Made by a program: the position numbers and the translations under genes. The notes beneath the pieces were generated by a model that was not told the origin of the DNA, did no database searches, and saw only the letters and a list, made by a program, of their open reading frames with translations. 64,000 bases of DNA from Zobellia alginiliquefaciens (GTDB taxonomy: Bacteria > Bacteroidota > Bacteroidia > Flavobacteriales > Flavobacteriaceae), in NCBI RefSeq assembly GCF_029323795.1, contig NZ_CP119758.1, forward strand, positions 868,001 to 932,000, read 5' to 3'. Position 1 is the stretch's first letter; every line of letters begins with the position of its first letter. Positions 9,277 to 17,482 of this stretch are shown piece by piece.

Positions 9277-9740
9277 AACTATATCGGTTTTTTTAATGAA
9301 CTTGCTATGATATGCCCGTAACTACGAGCCTCGCAAAACATCTAATCTCTGGGGGAAGTGGTGCCCATCTTGAACATGATGTTCAGAACAAGGCTAGATA
9401 GGTATACAATTGCAATGCGAAAAAAATGTCTTTCTGACGGGGGAAGTTCTTGAACCAAATACTTTTACCTGCCAAATTACAACTCAATTTTGGCAGGATG
9501 CATTAGGTAAGTACGCCTTAAAATGTGCTTACTTTATCTTATATAATAAATCTACTAACCAACTGAGGTATAGCCAGTTTAAATTGTATAAGTGGTATGT
9601 ATTTATGTATAAATGACAGATTTATCCTATAAAATATTTCTGTTATTTCGATTAAGAGAATGCTGAACTAGAATTTAAAAGAATTAAAAGCCCAGTTCAA
9701 GAACCGAATATTTGAATAGCCAGAAATCAGCAACCCGCAA
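9277..9740. other. Intergenic region without a recognised gene
   Basis: These 464 bases separate the start of the minus-strand protease run from the stop of the TolC gene. A 68-codon plus-strand frame at 9410-9616 has no family resemblance, no clear ribosome-binding context and base composition like spacer DNA. The region should contain the promoter for the protease run, but no TAnnTTTG box on the minus strand was convincing. Confidence 0.5.
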
Positions 9741-11147
9741 TTACAGATTTTTAGGGTTGATACCAATAGAATTAAAAAGCTTCGCTTTGGCGGAATAAAA
9801 TTTGTTCTGCACGGCATTTCTTTTCAACTCGGCGTCTATGAGTTTGCTTTCCCGTGAATTGACCAAGAACAAAGAACTCTCCCCAAAACCGAACTTCCGC
9901 TCTTCCGCCGAAACCATGGTGCTGTAATTGAACACCACATCATCTATTAAAATATTTTGTTTCTGGAACGATTCCAGCTCGCGGTACAGACCTACAATTT
10001 TGTTTTTGATGCGTATTTCGGCATCGTCCAGCTCAAACTCGGCATTCTCTAGTTTTAGTTTTGCCAGTTTTAGGTCGCCTCGTTCTTTCCTGAGAAAAAG
10101 AGGCAAGCTAAAGGCAACCCCACCTTTATAGGCTTCGGTGGTATAACTGGAAATATATTCCGGTTGCTCGGTTAGAAAATTATACTGCAATTCTATTTTG
10201 GGCAACAGTTTATTCGCTTTTAGGCGCTTTGCGACGGTGAGCTCATCCACTTTATATTCTAGCGATTTCAGTTTCGGGTGATTTTCCATGGTAAAACTGT
10301 CCAAGGGCTTCCCCATAATTTCCAGGGTTTTGTCAATATCACCGCTTAAATCGGTTTCTGGAATTACATGGGCTTGTAGTTCTACGGGCAGGTTATCGCC
10401 CATCCATAGAAAATTGGAAAGCTCCAGTGCACTTTTCATAAAACGCACCTTTGCCTGCTCTAGGTTCAGCTCTCGATCTTGCATGGCAATTTTGGCCTCC
10501 ACGGTATCTATCGCGGCCACTTCACCTGCTTGCGCACTCTTTTTTACCGCTTCAAAACGGACGGAGGCATTCGATAAAAAATCTTGGTACACCTGCGCAT
10601 CTTGGTACGCGTGCACCCAATCAAAATAGGCCAATGACGCCTCAAAAAGAATAGCGTTTACCTGCAAATCCCGCTCTACGGCAGAACGCTGTTTAAAAAT
10701 TTTCGCCTGTTTTAAGGTGGCCATACGCTCATTTATCCAAAGCCCCTGCCCTACGGACACGGATACTCCGGCACTATAGAGTCCGTCTTCCGGCACTGTA
10801 CTTTCCGGGTTCAAATAGGTGCCCTCGTTCTGTTCAAAATTCCCTTTTAGCTCCACACCGTACCAAGTAGGAATCTTAAAAGTGGCATTCAGGCGGTCAT
10901 AATATTCCGTGCCCTTAAATTCCTTGCGGTCATAATCTACTTCTACTTTTGGGTCAAAACCACCATGTGCGCCCATAAGCGTGGCCTGACCGATATCAAT
11001 ATTCAATTGGGCCTGTTTAGCGATCGGGTGGAACTTTTTTACGTACCCCAGATATTCATTAAAACTTAAAAGTACCTCTTCGGTTTGTTGGGACTGCAAA
11101 CCGCCATAACAAAGAACGAAGAAGCAAAACAGTAATTTCCTCATCAT
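9741..11147 (-). CDS. TolC-family outer membrane efflux protein
   Basis: 468 aa with a signal peptide (MMRKLLFCFFVLCYGGLQSQ). The protein shows the long alternating helical and amphipathic pattern of TolC-type channels, including an ATLMGAHGGFDPKVEVDYDR segment near the start and a helical stretch ENAEFELDDAEIRIKNKI near 370. Length is normal for the family. Its start overlaps the stop of the HlyD gene by 4 bases, so it is translationally coupled with the adaptor and should form the outer-membrane duct of the exporter. It is the last gene of the TetR-ABC-HlyD-TolC operon. Confidence 0.85.
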   Translation of the reverse strand: MMRKLLFCFFVLCYGGLQSQQTEEVLLSFNEYLGYVKKFHPIAKQAQLNIDIGQATLMGAHGGFDPKVEVDYDRKEFKGTEYYDRLNATFKIPTWYGVELKGNFEQNEGTYLNPESTVPEDGLYSAGVSVSVGQGLWINERMATLKQAKIFKQRSAVERDLQVNAILFEASLAYFDWVHAYQDAQVYQDFLSNASVRFEAVKKSAQAGEVAAIDTVEAKIAMQDRELNLEQAKVRFMKSALELSNFLWMGDNLPVELQAHVIPETDLSGDIDKTLEIMGKPLDSFTMENHPKLKSLEYKVDELTVAKRLKANKLLPKIELQYNFLTEQPEYISSYTTEAYKGGVAFSLPLFLRKERGDLKLAKLKLENAEFELDDAEIRIKNKIVGLYRELESFQKQNILIDDVVFNYSTMVSAEERKFGFGESSLFLVNSRESKLIDAELKRNAVQNKFYSAKAKLFNSIGINPKNL

Positions 11148-12499
11148 TTTGTCTTTTTTGAGTCCGTTGTTGTGGGCTGATAATAGTTAGGCGGAAAACC
11201 GTTGATCTGTCGCCATAGTTCATACCAAATAGGCACATCGTCCAAAAGTGAAATGGTAGTGGCGCCTGACCCCACACGAATATTCTCCGGCCACGGCTCC
11301 GCTTCAGGGTCCGAATCCGGTGCTACCAACACCCGGTATTTTCCGTTGACATCTATAAACGTTTCCACAGCTACAATTTCACCGCCAAAAGTACCGTAGG
11401 AGGCATTGGGCCAACCGCTGAATACAATGGCGGGCCAACCGTCAAACTGAATGCGGACTTTCTCCCCCACATGCACCAAAGGCAAATCCAAAGGCGCTAC
11501 AAAAGTCTCCACGGCCATATCAAATTCGGAAGGCATAATGCCCACCAAACGATCGCCTTCTTTAAAACTCTCGCCAATACCGCCTTGCACCGCTTTGTTG
11601 ATATATCCGTTCTGGGGCGCTTTTATATAGTACATACCGGTACGCACCTCATAATTGGCATACTGGTTTTGCAGTTTGCTCACCTGTGCCTCGGAATCAA
11701 ACTGGTTGGACTTTGCGGTAAACATATCGCTCTCCGCTTTTGAAATCTTATCCGTGTACGATACCCGCACCCTATTGATTTCCATTTCGGCATTGAGCAC
11801 ATCGTTTTTAGCGGCCAGCAGCTTATTTTCTTGGGAAATCAGCTTTGCTTGGCTCTCTTGCAATTTTAATCGTTTTTCCTCCACATCGGTCATTGCTTTT
11901 AGGCCTTCGCTCTGTAGTTGCTCGGTACGCCCATATTGCCGCTCCGCAATGCTCAGGTTGGTACGTGCCGCTTCCAGATCTATGCTATCGCTCTTTACTT
12001 TTAACTTGGCCTGTAACAATTTGTTCCGTACCTGTTCCAGCTTCAAATTACGTTCGTTGCCCAAGGCCGCAATCTGGTTGTTCAATGACTTGATCTTACT
12101 CTGGTAGGATTCAACGGATCTATTTTTTGCCTGTATCTGCTGGTCCGTTCGCTCCATCAGCTTGGGATCAAAATACTCGTTTTTCACTTCAGAAATATGT
12201 AAGATGGTATCTCCCTTTTCCACATAATCCCCTTCCTGAACATACCACTTTTCAATACGGCCTGGAATGGGCGATTGTATGCTCTGCGGCCTGTGCTCCG
12301 GGCTTAAGGTGGTGAGACTACCGGTGCCACGCACACTTTGCGTCCACGGTAAAAAGAGCAGCACAAAAGCAAAAAGTGCCGACCCTAATAAAAAGCGGTT
12401 AAAATGCTTGTAGTGCCGCTGATGAAAAACACGTTCGGTAGATTTAAACCCGTGCAGTTCTATTCTTTGGTTCAGTGGATTTTTAGATATATTCAGCAT
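11144..12499 (-). CDS. HlyD-family membrane fusion (periplasmic adaptor) protein
   Basis: 451 aa from the ATG at 12499. A longer in-frame start at 12604 would run well into the ABC gene and was rejected. One transmembrane segment near residues 34-52 (LLGSALFAFVLLFLPW) is followed by a lipoyl/barrel-sandwich half-motif (IQSPIPGRIEKWYVQEGDYVEKGD). A long coiled coil comes next at about 110-275, then the second half (YYIKAPQNGYINKAVQGGIGESFKEGD) and a beta-barrel part. This is the HlyD/EmrA architecture of inner-membrane adaptors. It starts 8 bases after the ABC gene stop and overlaps the TolC start. Confidence 0.85.
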   Translation of the reverse strand: MLNISKNPLNQRIELHGFKSTERVFHQRHYKHFNRFLLGSALFAFVLLFLPWTQSVRGTGSLTTLSPEHRPQSIQSPIPGRIEKWYVQEGDYVEKGDTILHISEVKNEYFDPKLMERTDQQIQAKNRSVESYQSKIKSLNNQIAALGNERNLKLEQVRNKLLQAKLKVKSDSIDLEAARTNLSIAERQYGRTEQLQSEGLKAMTDVEEKRLKLQESQAKLISQENKLLAAKNDVLNAEMEINRVRVSYTDKISKAESDMFTAKSNQFDSEAQVSKLQNQYANYEVRTGMYYIKAPQNGYINKAVQGGIGESFKEGDRLVGIMPSEFDMAVETFVAPLDLPLVHVGEKVRIQFDGWPAIVFSGWPNASYGTFGGEIVAVETFIDVNGKYRVLVAPDSDPEAEPWPENIRVGSGATTISLLDDVPIWYELWRQINGFPPNYYQPTTTDSKKTK

Positions 12500-12507
12500 A
12501 GCATTTC

Positions 12508-14172
12508 TTAGGTTATGGAAACAAGTTGCCCCTGGTTCAACGTAATTATGCGGTGGCATCCCTTCACCCACCTTAGGTCTTGGCTTACGACTACCAATGC
12601 CCACGGATTGGCCTTGTCTGACAGGAATTTCATGATGCGCTCACTCTCGGTCTCATCAAACTGGTCCAACGGATCGTCCAACAAAAGTAATTTTGGCATT
12701 TGCACAATGCTACGCGCCAAAACAATCTTACGGGAAATGGTATACGGTATGTGCTGCCCTTCCGGGTAAATAATGGTATTGAGCCCCTTGGGCTGTTCTT
12801 TTATAAACTGGAGCAAGCCAATATTCTCCAATACCCAATGCAGGTCTACATGGGGTATATCCTTATTCCCAAAAGTGATATTCTCCAGAATAGTACCCTC
12901 AAACGGACTATCCTCTGCAATACACTGCCCCAGATAGGACCTATAGTGGTTGGGTTTAATGCCCTTTAATGAAAAATCATTGGCGTAGATACTCCCTTCG
13001 GTGGGTTCTATAATTCCGGTGATCAACCGTAATAAGGTAGATTTTCCGGAACCGTTCTCCCCTATCACCAGCTGGCGGCTACCCGGTTCTATTTTGAGCG
13101 AAATATCATTAAGAATATTCTTTTTGCTCGGGGTCCCAAAAGAAACCTTATCCAGCTCCACGGTTAACTCATCGTCATCGTTCAAGGGTTGTTCCCCGTC
13201 CTGTTCTTCCAGCTCCTTATCTACCACCTGCCCAATTTTCTCCAGTGAGGTCAGCAGATCATAGAAGGTCTCAAAACCGCGTATCAGTTTTTCTACGGAA
13301 GTAATTACCAATAGAATAATAATTTCCGCCGCTACAAACTGCCCAATGTTCATTTCTTGGTTCAGCACCAACAGTCCGCCTATTAAGAGTAGACCTGCGG
13401 TAACCAATACCTTAAAACCTACCATTTGCACAAACTGCATGAGCAATACCCTAAAGTGATTTTCCCTGGATTTCAGGTACTCCGTCACCAGATTATCGTT
13501 CTTGTCTACCGCCAGACTGGTTCTACCGGAAAGTTTAAAACTGACTTGCGACCGCGCCACTTCCTGGATCCAGTGTGCCACTTTGTATTTCAATTTGGAT
13601 TCATCAAGACTGGTATCCATTCCCTTTTGTACCGTAAAACGGAAAACCAGATAGACCAACAATATGAGAAGTATCCCGTAAATAATAAAAAACGGGTGAT
13701 AGAAGGACAGCAACAACAGCCCAAAAATAATCTGCAGCATGGCCGCCGGCACGTCCAGCAGGAGTTTGGAAAGTCCCTTTTGTACGGTAATGGTATCAAA
13801 AAAACGGTTGGCCAGTTCCGGTGGATAAAAATCGCGCAGCTCGCTCATTTTTATTTTTGGAAAACGGTAGGTAAACTCAAACGAGGCCCGCGTAAATATC
13901 TTTTGCTGCATATTCTCTACAATACGTATTTGCATGATCTGCAGAATGCCCGCAAAAGCAACGCCGCCCGTTACCAAAACCACCAGTATGATCCATGAGG
14001 TACTGATTTCGGCGCCCTGTATAAGGTTAATGATGGATTGGATACCCAACGGAAGCGATAGGTTTACCAGTCCGGCAAATATGGCATAATAAAAGACCTG
14101 GAGCACATCTCTTTTGTCCAGTTTCAGCAACCCCATTAAACGTTGCCATGAGGTAATAATTTTTTTAGCCAT
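12508..14172 (-). CDS. ABC exporter (fused membrane and ATPase domains) with a degenerate nucleotide-binding domain
   Basis: 554 aa. A six-helix exporter membrane domain covers residues about 20-310, and the ATPase domain about 335-554. Walker A is intact (GENGSGKST, 371-379), as is the Q-loop glutamine (Q416). Other motifs have drifted: the signature region reads IPYTISRKIVLARS (about 475-488) in place of LSGGQ, Walker B is LLLLDDPLD with D500 where the catalytic glutamate normally is, and the switch histidine is Q531 (VVVSQD). ATP may bind, but hydrolysis should be weak or atypical. It is encoded with HlyD and TolC, so it is probably the motor or a regulated gate of a tripartite exporter. 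The substrate is unknown. Confidence 0.8.
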   Translation of the reverse strand: MAKKIITSWQRLMGLLKLDKRDVLQVFYYAIFAGLVNLSLPLGIQSIINLIQGAEISTSWIILVVLVTGGVAFAGILQIMQIRIVENMQQKIFTRASFEFTYRFPKIKMSELRDFYPPELANRFFDTITVQKGLSKLLLDVPAAMLQIIFGLLLLSFYHPFFIIYGILLILLVYLVFRFTVQKGMDTSLDESKLKYKVAHWIQEVARSQVSFKLSGRTSLAVDKNDNLVTEYLKSRENHFRVLLMQFVQMVGFKVLVTAGLLLIGGLLVLNQEMNIGQFVAAEIIILLVITSVEKLIRGFETFYDLLTSLEKIGQVVDKELEEQDGEQPLNDDDELTVELDKVSFGTPSKKNILNDISLKIEPGSRQLVIGENGSGKSTLLRLITGIIEPTEGSIYANDFSLKGIKPNHYRSYLGQCIAEDSPFEGTILENITFGNKDIPHVDLHWVLENIGLLQFIKEQPKGLNTIIYPEGQHIPYTISRKIVLARSIVQMPKLLLLDDPLDQFDETESERIMKFLSDKANPWALVVVSQDLRWVKGCHRIITLNQGQLVSIT

Positions 14173-14851
14173 GCGGTTTTATGTTTAAAGAATTAAATAC
14201 CAGTTGTGTAAAGTAGTGGGTTGGGTCGCCGTTTTCGTGGCAATCGGTCAAAGAGGCAAAGTGGTCCTTTAGAAAATGCTGGTGCAACGAGCCTTCCAGT
14301 ACCGTACTTGCCAAACTGTTGGGGTACGCATAGGCAGGGTCTACGCCCGTTACCATGGCGCTCAAACGGCTTACCAATCTTTTATAGATTACAAAATACC
14401 CTTCTTTGTTCTCCATATCCACTTCTTTGGTGAGGTAGGATTTGGAATACTCGTTAATGACAATTTTGCTCAAAAGCTCCTCGTTAATGTGCGAAAAATC
14501 AGAATCTACCTGTGTGGGGCGTATCACCACCGCCAAGGCTTTTTTAAGCTTCTCACGGGTATCCTGTACGTTGTGCGTTGCGAACACCAACCTATATTCT
14601 ACCCAGCCCCAGTACCAAGACGCCAGATACAATAACAATTTGTGCTTGTTTTCAAAATAGCGGTAAATGGAACTTTCGTTACTTTTTAATCGTAGCCCCA
14701 GTTTTTTAAAATTGAAGCTATCAAAACCTATTTCATTAATCAGCAAGATGCTTTCTTCCACAATGCGTTTGCCCAAAGTGGTGGACTCTGGGTTTTTGAT
14801 ATAGATTTTTTCGTTTATGCCGATTTTAACCGACTGTAATAACTGATCCAT
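14165..14851 (-). CDS. TetR-family transcriptional regulator
   Basis: 228 aa from the ATG at 14851; an upstream in-frame ATG at 14893 would extend into the probable promoter. The N-terminal helix-turn-helix is seen at about residues 30-70 (LLINEIGFDSFNFKKLGLRL, then SIYRYFENKHKLL), with the YRYFENK stretch typical of TetR recognition helices. The C-terminal helical part would bind ligand. It overlaps the ABC gene by 8 bases, so it is first in the exporter operon and probably represses it in response to an exported compound (inference). A palindrome just upstream is a plausible operator. Confidence 0.8.
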   Translation of the reverse strand: MDQLLQSVKIGINEKIYIKNPESTTLGKRIVEESILLINEIGFDSFNFKKLGLRLKSNESSIYRYFENKHKLLLYLASWYWGWVEYRLVFATHNVQDTREKLKKALAVVIRPTQVDSDFSHINEELLSKIVINEYSKSYLTKEVDMENKEGYFVIYKRLVSRLSAMVTGVDPAYAYPNSLASTVLEGSLHQHFLKDHFASLTDCHENGDPTHYFTQLVFNSLNIKPHG

Positions 14852-14933
14852 ACTACCTAAATTTAAAGTTGAGATGTACCGTATTGCACACATACGTGTT
14901 GAGGTCGTACGGTTGAGATATGCAATACACTCA

Positions 14934-14954
14934 CAAATTTAATAGTATTACTAT
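14934..14954 (-). promoter_or_regulatory. Candidate promoter and TetR operator upstream of the exporter operon
   Basis: On the minus strand a TAAATTTG box (14934-14941) matches the Bacteroidetes -7 consensus TAnnTTTG. Immediately upstream of it is a 13-base palindrome, ATAGTATTACTAT (14942-14954). A repressor bound there would sit between the -7 and -33 elements. A second pair, GTATTGCA at 14881-14888 and TGCAATAC at 14921-14928, lies in the leader. No clear -33 TTTG was found. Assignment to the TetR protein is by position only. Confidence 0.4.
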
Positions 14955-15657
14955 CATATTTTAATAGTTTAACTTTTATTTTAGACGCTATTGCTATTAT
15001 TTGTAGCTGATATACTATGAAAAGTAGAATGCCAATTTGATTTTATTAGGCCGATAAAAACGAGATACATTGTTCACCCCTCCCACTACAAACCATTGAG
15101 AACCCTTAAAAATATAGTAGTACGAAGGATTTACGATACAGCGGATGACCACCGAAACCCCACTGAAGCTTTCCAAAACCCTCCCATAAAACCGAAGCTT
15201 TACGCTTTTGTGTAAAAATTTATTAAAGTGGCAAGAAAACACGGTCTATGTCGATAAATTCGTACGTTTTGTCGAATAACTGTCAGAATACCAGCAATTG
15301 TAAAACTGACACTTGCTTTTTAGATTGGGATTTTGCGATATTTAGAAACTGTAGGAAAAGGATGTTGGGGTTTGAGTGAAAAATAAAAATGATACTATGA
15401 GTTACAACACTCGTTTTCGTTTAGATTTTAATCCTGTTTTTTTTGAGATTACGCTTTTACGTAAGGCTGTACAATTCAAAACGGAGATATTTGTTGTGCA
15501 TGGTTTGACCATCTCAATTTTCACGAAAGCAGGAATGGGTAAATACGACCAAAAATACCTATGAATACTAAAAAAGTAATTTATTTAACCCTAAATATTA
15601 TGGTTATGCGACATATGCCTTGTATCCAGTAGTTGGCGATAATTAAAAAACAAAAGT
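14955..15657. other. Intergenic boundary of the AT-rich accessory region
   Basis: About 700 bases with no supported gene. Short frames at 15015-15242 (minus) and 15376-15564 (plus) have no recognisable features. The end of the stretch (around 15630-15645) carries AGTTGGCGATAATT just before the next gene, one of the GTTG-containing junction sequences discussed for this region. Composition becomes AT-rich from here to about 22 kb. Confidence 0.4.
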
Positions 15658-16326
15658 ATGGGGGAAGGCATAAAACAATTTTTCATCGATAATCAATCCT
15701 CAATTATCGTTTCTCTAATAATAGGAGCAATCTTCTTTATTCTTGGACCACTTGGACTTTGGTTTAGTGGTAAAAAAGTAAAGAAAGAAAAAATTAATAA
15801 GGCAAAATCTGATTTTTTAGATTTGGTAGAAAGTATGCTTGTAAATAAAGAGAACATCACTATTTCAAAGCTTGTCACTTTGTTCGGAGCAATAGAACGC
15901 CAAAATGGAATAAGCTTAGGATTGGACTCAGACATAAACAACTTACTCGAAGACCTTTCTTTAAGATTTGCTCGATCCAAACACCTTTCCTCTGAGCAGA
16001 AAAACACATATTCAGACGAAATTGATGGGCTGATTAAACAATTATCTAAAGTAGACGATGAAGATTCCCAAACAGTTATAAGGGAATTACCTAAATCCGT
16101 TAGATCAATAGTAAATGAAATTAGGAAGGAAGCCGAAAGTTCTAATTCTGACAAACTAATTGAGAAGATTGACTTATTAGAAAAACATTTAACTAAACCT
16201 TCTGACCCATTCCTGAGAATGATTACGATTTTACGTGAGACACCTAAATTAAATGCTTGGATATCAATATATTATGTGGCAACAATAGTTATTGTGTTCA
16301 TTATACAATACCTACTAGAAAAATAA
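15658..16326 (+). CDS. Membrane protein with N- and C-terminal helices, unknown function
   Basis: 222 aa. A hydrophobic segment at about 15-36 (IIVSLIIGAIFFILGPLGLW) and another at the C-terminus (about 202-219, YYVATIVIVFIIQYLL) flank a soluble, charged, mainly helical middle of about 160 residues. No family was recognised. It is first in the AT-rich accessory stretch and is separated from the kinase gene by an 88-base spacer carrying an imperfect inverted repeat. It may therefore be an independent accessory unit and not part of a kinase operon. Confidence 0.55.
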   Translation: MGEGIKQFFIDNQSSIIVSLIIGAIFFILGPLGLWFSGKKVKKEKINKAKSDFLDLVESMLVNKENITISKLVTLFGAIERQNGISLGLDSDINNLLEDLSLRFARSKHLSSEQKNTYSDEIDGLIKQLSKVDDEDSQTVIRELPKSVRSIVNEIRKEAESSNSDKLIEKIDLLEKHLTKPSDPFLRMITILRETPKLNAWISIYYVATIVIVFIIQYLLEK

Positions 16327-16414
16327 CTAGCGTCAACAAAATGTATAAATCTTGCTCCCATTCGGGAAGTCAACGCTTCATACATAAAACGTTGTAGCCA
16401 ACTAAAAGAAACAT
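16327..16414. repeat. Imperfect inverted repeat, cassette-junction-like spacer
   Basis: The spacer starts right after the stop codon with TAACTAGCGTCAAC and ends just before the next gene with ACGTTGTAGCCAAC. Between them, CAACAAAATGTATAAA on the left can pair imperfectly with TTCATACATAAAACGTTG on the right (ATGTAT pairs with ATACAT, and CAAC with GTTG at the outer ends). This is the general design of attC-like folded recombination sites, but no integron integrase is visible and the boxes do not match the canonical GTTRRRY exactly. The hairpin is seen; the cassette role is inference. Confidence 0.35.
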
Positions 16415-17479
16415 ATGGAAAATAATGCTGCACATGGATTACTTAATAAAGTCTTAGATAATAACTGGAAGGTAATTCGTAAAATAGAAAGAGAACCAAA
16501 TCAATCTGGTTCTAATTTTTCTGTAGGCTATATAGTAAAAAAAAATGAAGAAGAATGTTTTTTAAAAGCATTCGACTTTGCTGGTTTTTTATCAATTGCG
16601 AGTCCCCAAAATATGGGTGATGAAATTAATGTGGTTGATGTAATGAATGAAATGACTACAGCATTTATATATGAAAGAGATTTATCTCAACATTGTAAAG
16701 ACAAGTACGTAACAAAAGTATCTGTCGTTAGAGAATCTGGACAAGTATTTGTTGAAGGAAATGCCATCCCTGTTGTGCCATATTTAATCTTCGATTTAGC
16801 AGAAGGAGATATTAGAAAACAACTTAATTTTTCTTCTGAGCTAGATAATGCTTGGAAATTAAAATCATTACATGATGTAGCAGTAGGATTAAGACAATTA
16901 CACCAGATAGAAGTCTCACATCAAGATTTAAAGCCTTCAAACGTTTTAGTCTTCAATTCAGAAAGTAAGATAGGAGATTTAGGTCGCTCAATGTGTAAAG
17001 ACATAGATGGACCATATAACAAACAAATTTTTACTGGTGATTGGACATATGCACCGCCTGAAATGATGTATAGATATTATGAAAGAGATTGGAATAAAAG
17101 GGTTTTTGCAACAGATTGTTATTTACTTGGAAGTTTAATGACCTTTTATTTCTCAGGTATAAGCATGACTGCATTGTTGAGAAAACATCTGCCTGATGAA
17201 TTTAGTTGGGAACAATGGAGAGGTAGTTTTGAGGATTTAGTTCCATATCTCGAAAATGCCTTCACTAGTTCTTTAGAAGAATTTGAAAAAAATATTAATC
17301 GAGAGGATTTAAAAGGAGAATTAAAAATTTTAGTCCAATATTTATGTCAACCTTTTCCAGATAAACGAGGACACTCTAAAAACGTTCGCAGTAAAACAAA
17401 TCAATATAATCTTGAGCGATTTATTGCTACTTTAGATTTATTAAGACGTAAATCAGAAATTAAACTTAAAAACGTATAA
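16415..17479 (+). CDS. Serine/threonine protein kinase
   Basis: 354 aa, soluble. Kinase motifs in order: an N-lobe with FLKAFDF (K51 as the ATP lysine), the catalytic loop VSHQDLKPSN (168-176, H169, D171 and N176 fitting HRDLKPxN), the metal-binding IGDLGRS (D188, with DLG in place of DFG), and APPEMM (213-218) as the APE motif. A conserved D follows in FATDCYLLG. All key residues are present, so it is probably active. There is no membrane segment, PASTA repeat or sensor domain. The downstream TPR gene begins 3 bases after its stop, so the two are almost surely co-expressed. The TPR protein may be substrate, partner or scaffold (inference). Confidence 0.8.
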   Translation: MENNAAHGLLNKVLDNNWKVIRKIEREPNQSGSNFSVGYIVKKNEEECFLKAFDFAGFLSIASPQNMGDEINVVDVMNEMTTAFIYERDLSQHCKDKYVTKVSVVRESGQVFVEGNAIPVVPYLIFDLAEGDIRKQLNFSSELDNAWKLKSLHDVAVGLRQLHQIEVSHQDLKPSNVLVFNSESKIGDLGRSMCKDIDGPYNKQIFTGDWTYAPPEMMYRYYERDWNKRVFATDCYLLGSLMTFYFSGISMTALLRKHLPDEFSWEQWRGSFEDLVPYLENAFTSSLEEFEKNINREDLKGELKILVQYLCQPFPDKRGHSKNVRSKTNQYNLERFIATLDLLRRKSEIKLKNV

Positions 17480-17482
17480 CTC

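Noticed and set aside
9410-9616. 68-codon plus-strand frame between the protease run and TolC
   Set aside because: No family resemblance, signal or ribosome-binding context; looks like chance in AT-rich spacer.
12500-12604. Earlier start for the HlyD adaptor
   Set aside because: It would overlap the ABC gene by about 100 bases; the ATG at 12499 gives a normal adaptor, 8 bases after the ABC stop.
15015-15564. Short frames on both strands before the accessory membrane protein
   Set aside because: No motifs, odd composition and no neighbour spacing that suggests translation.
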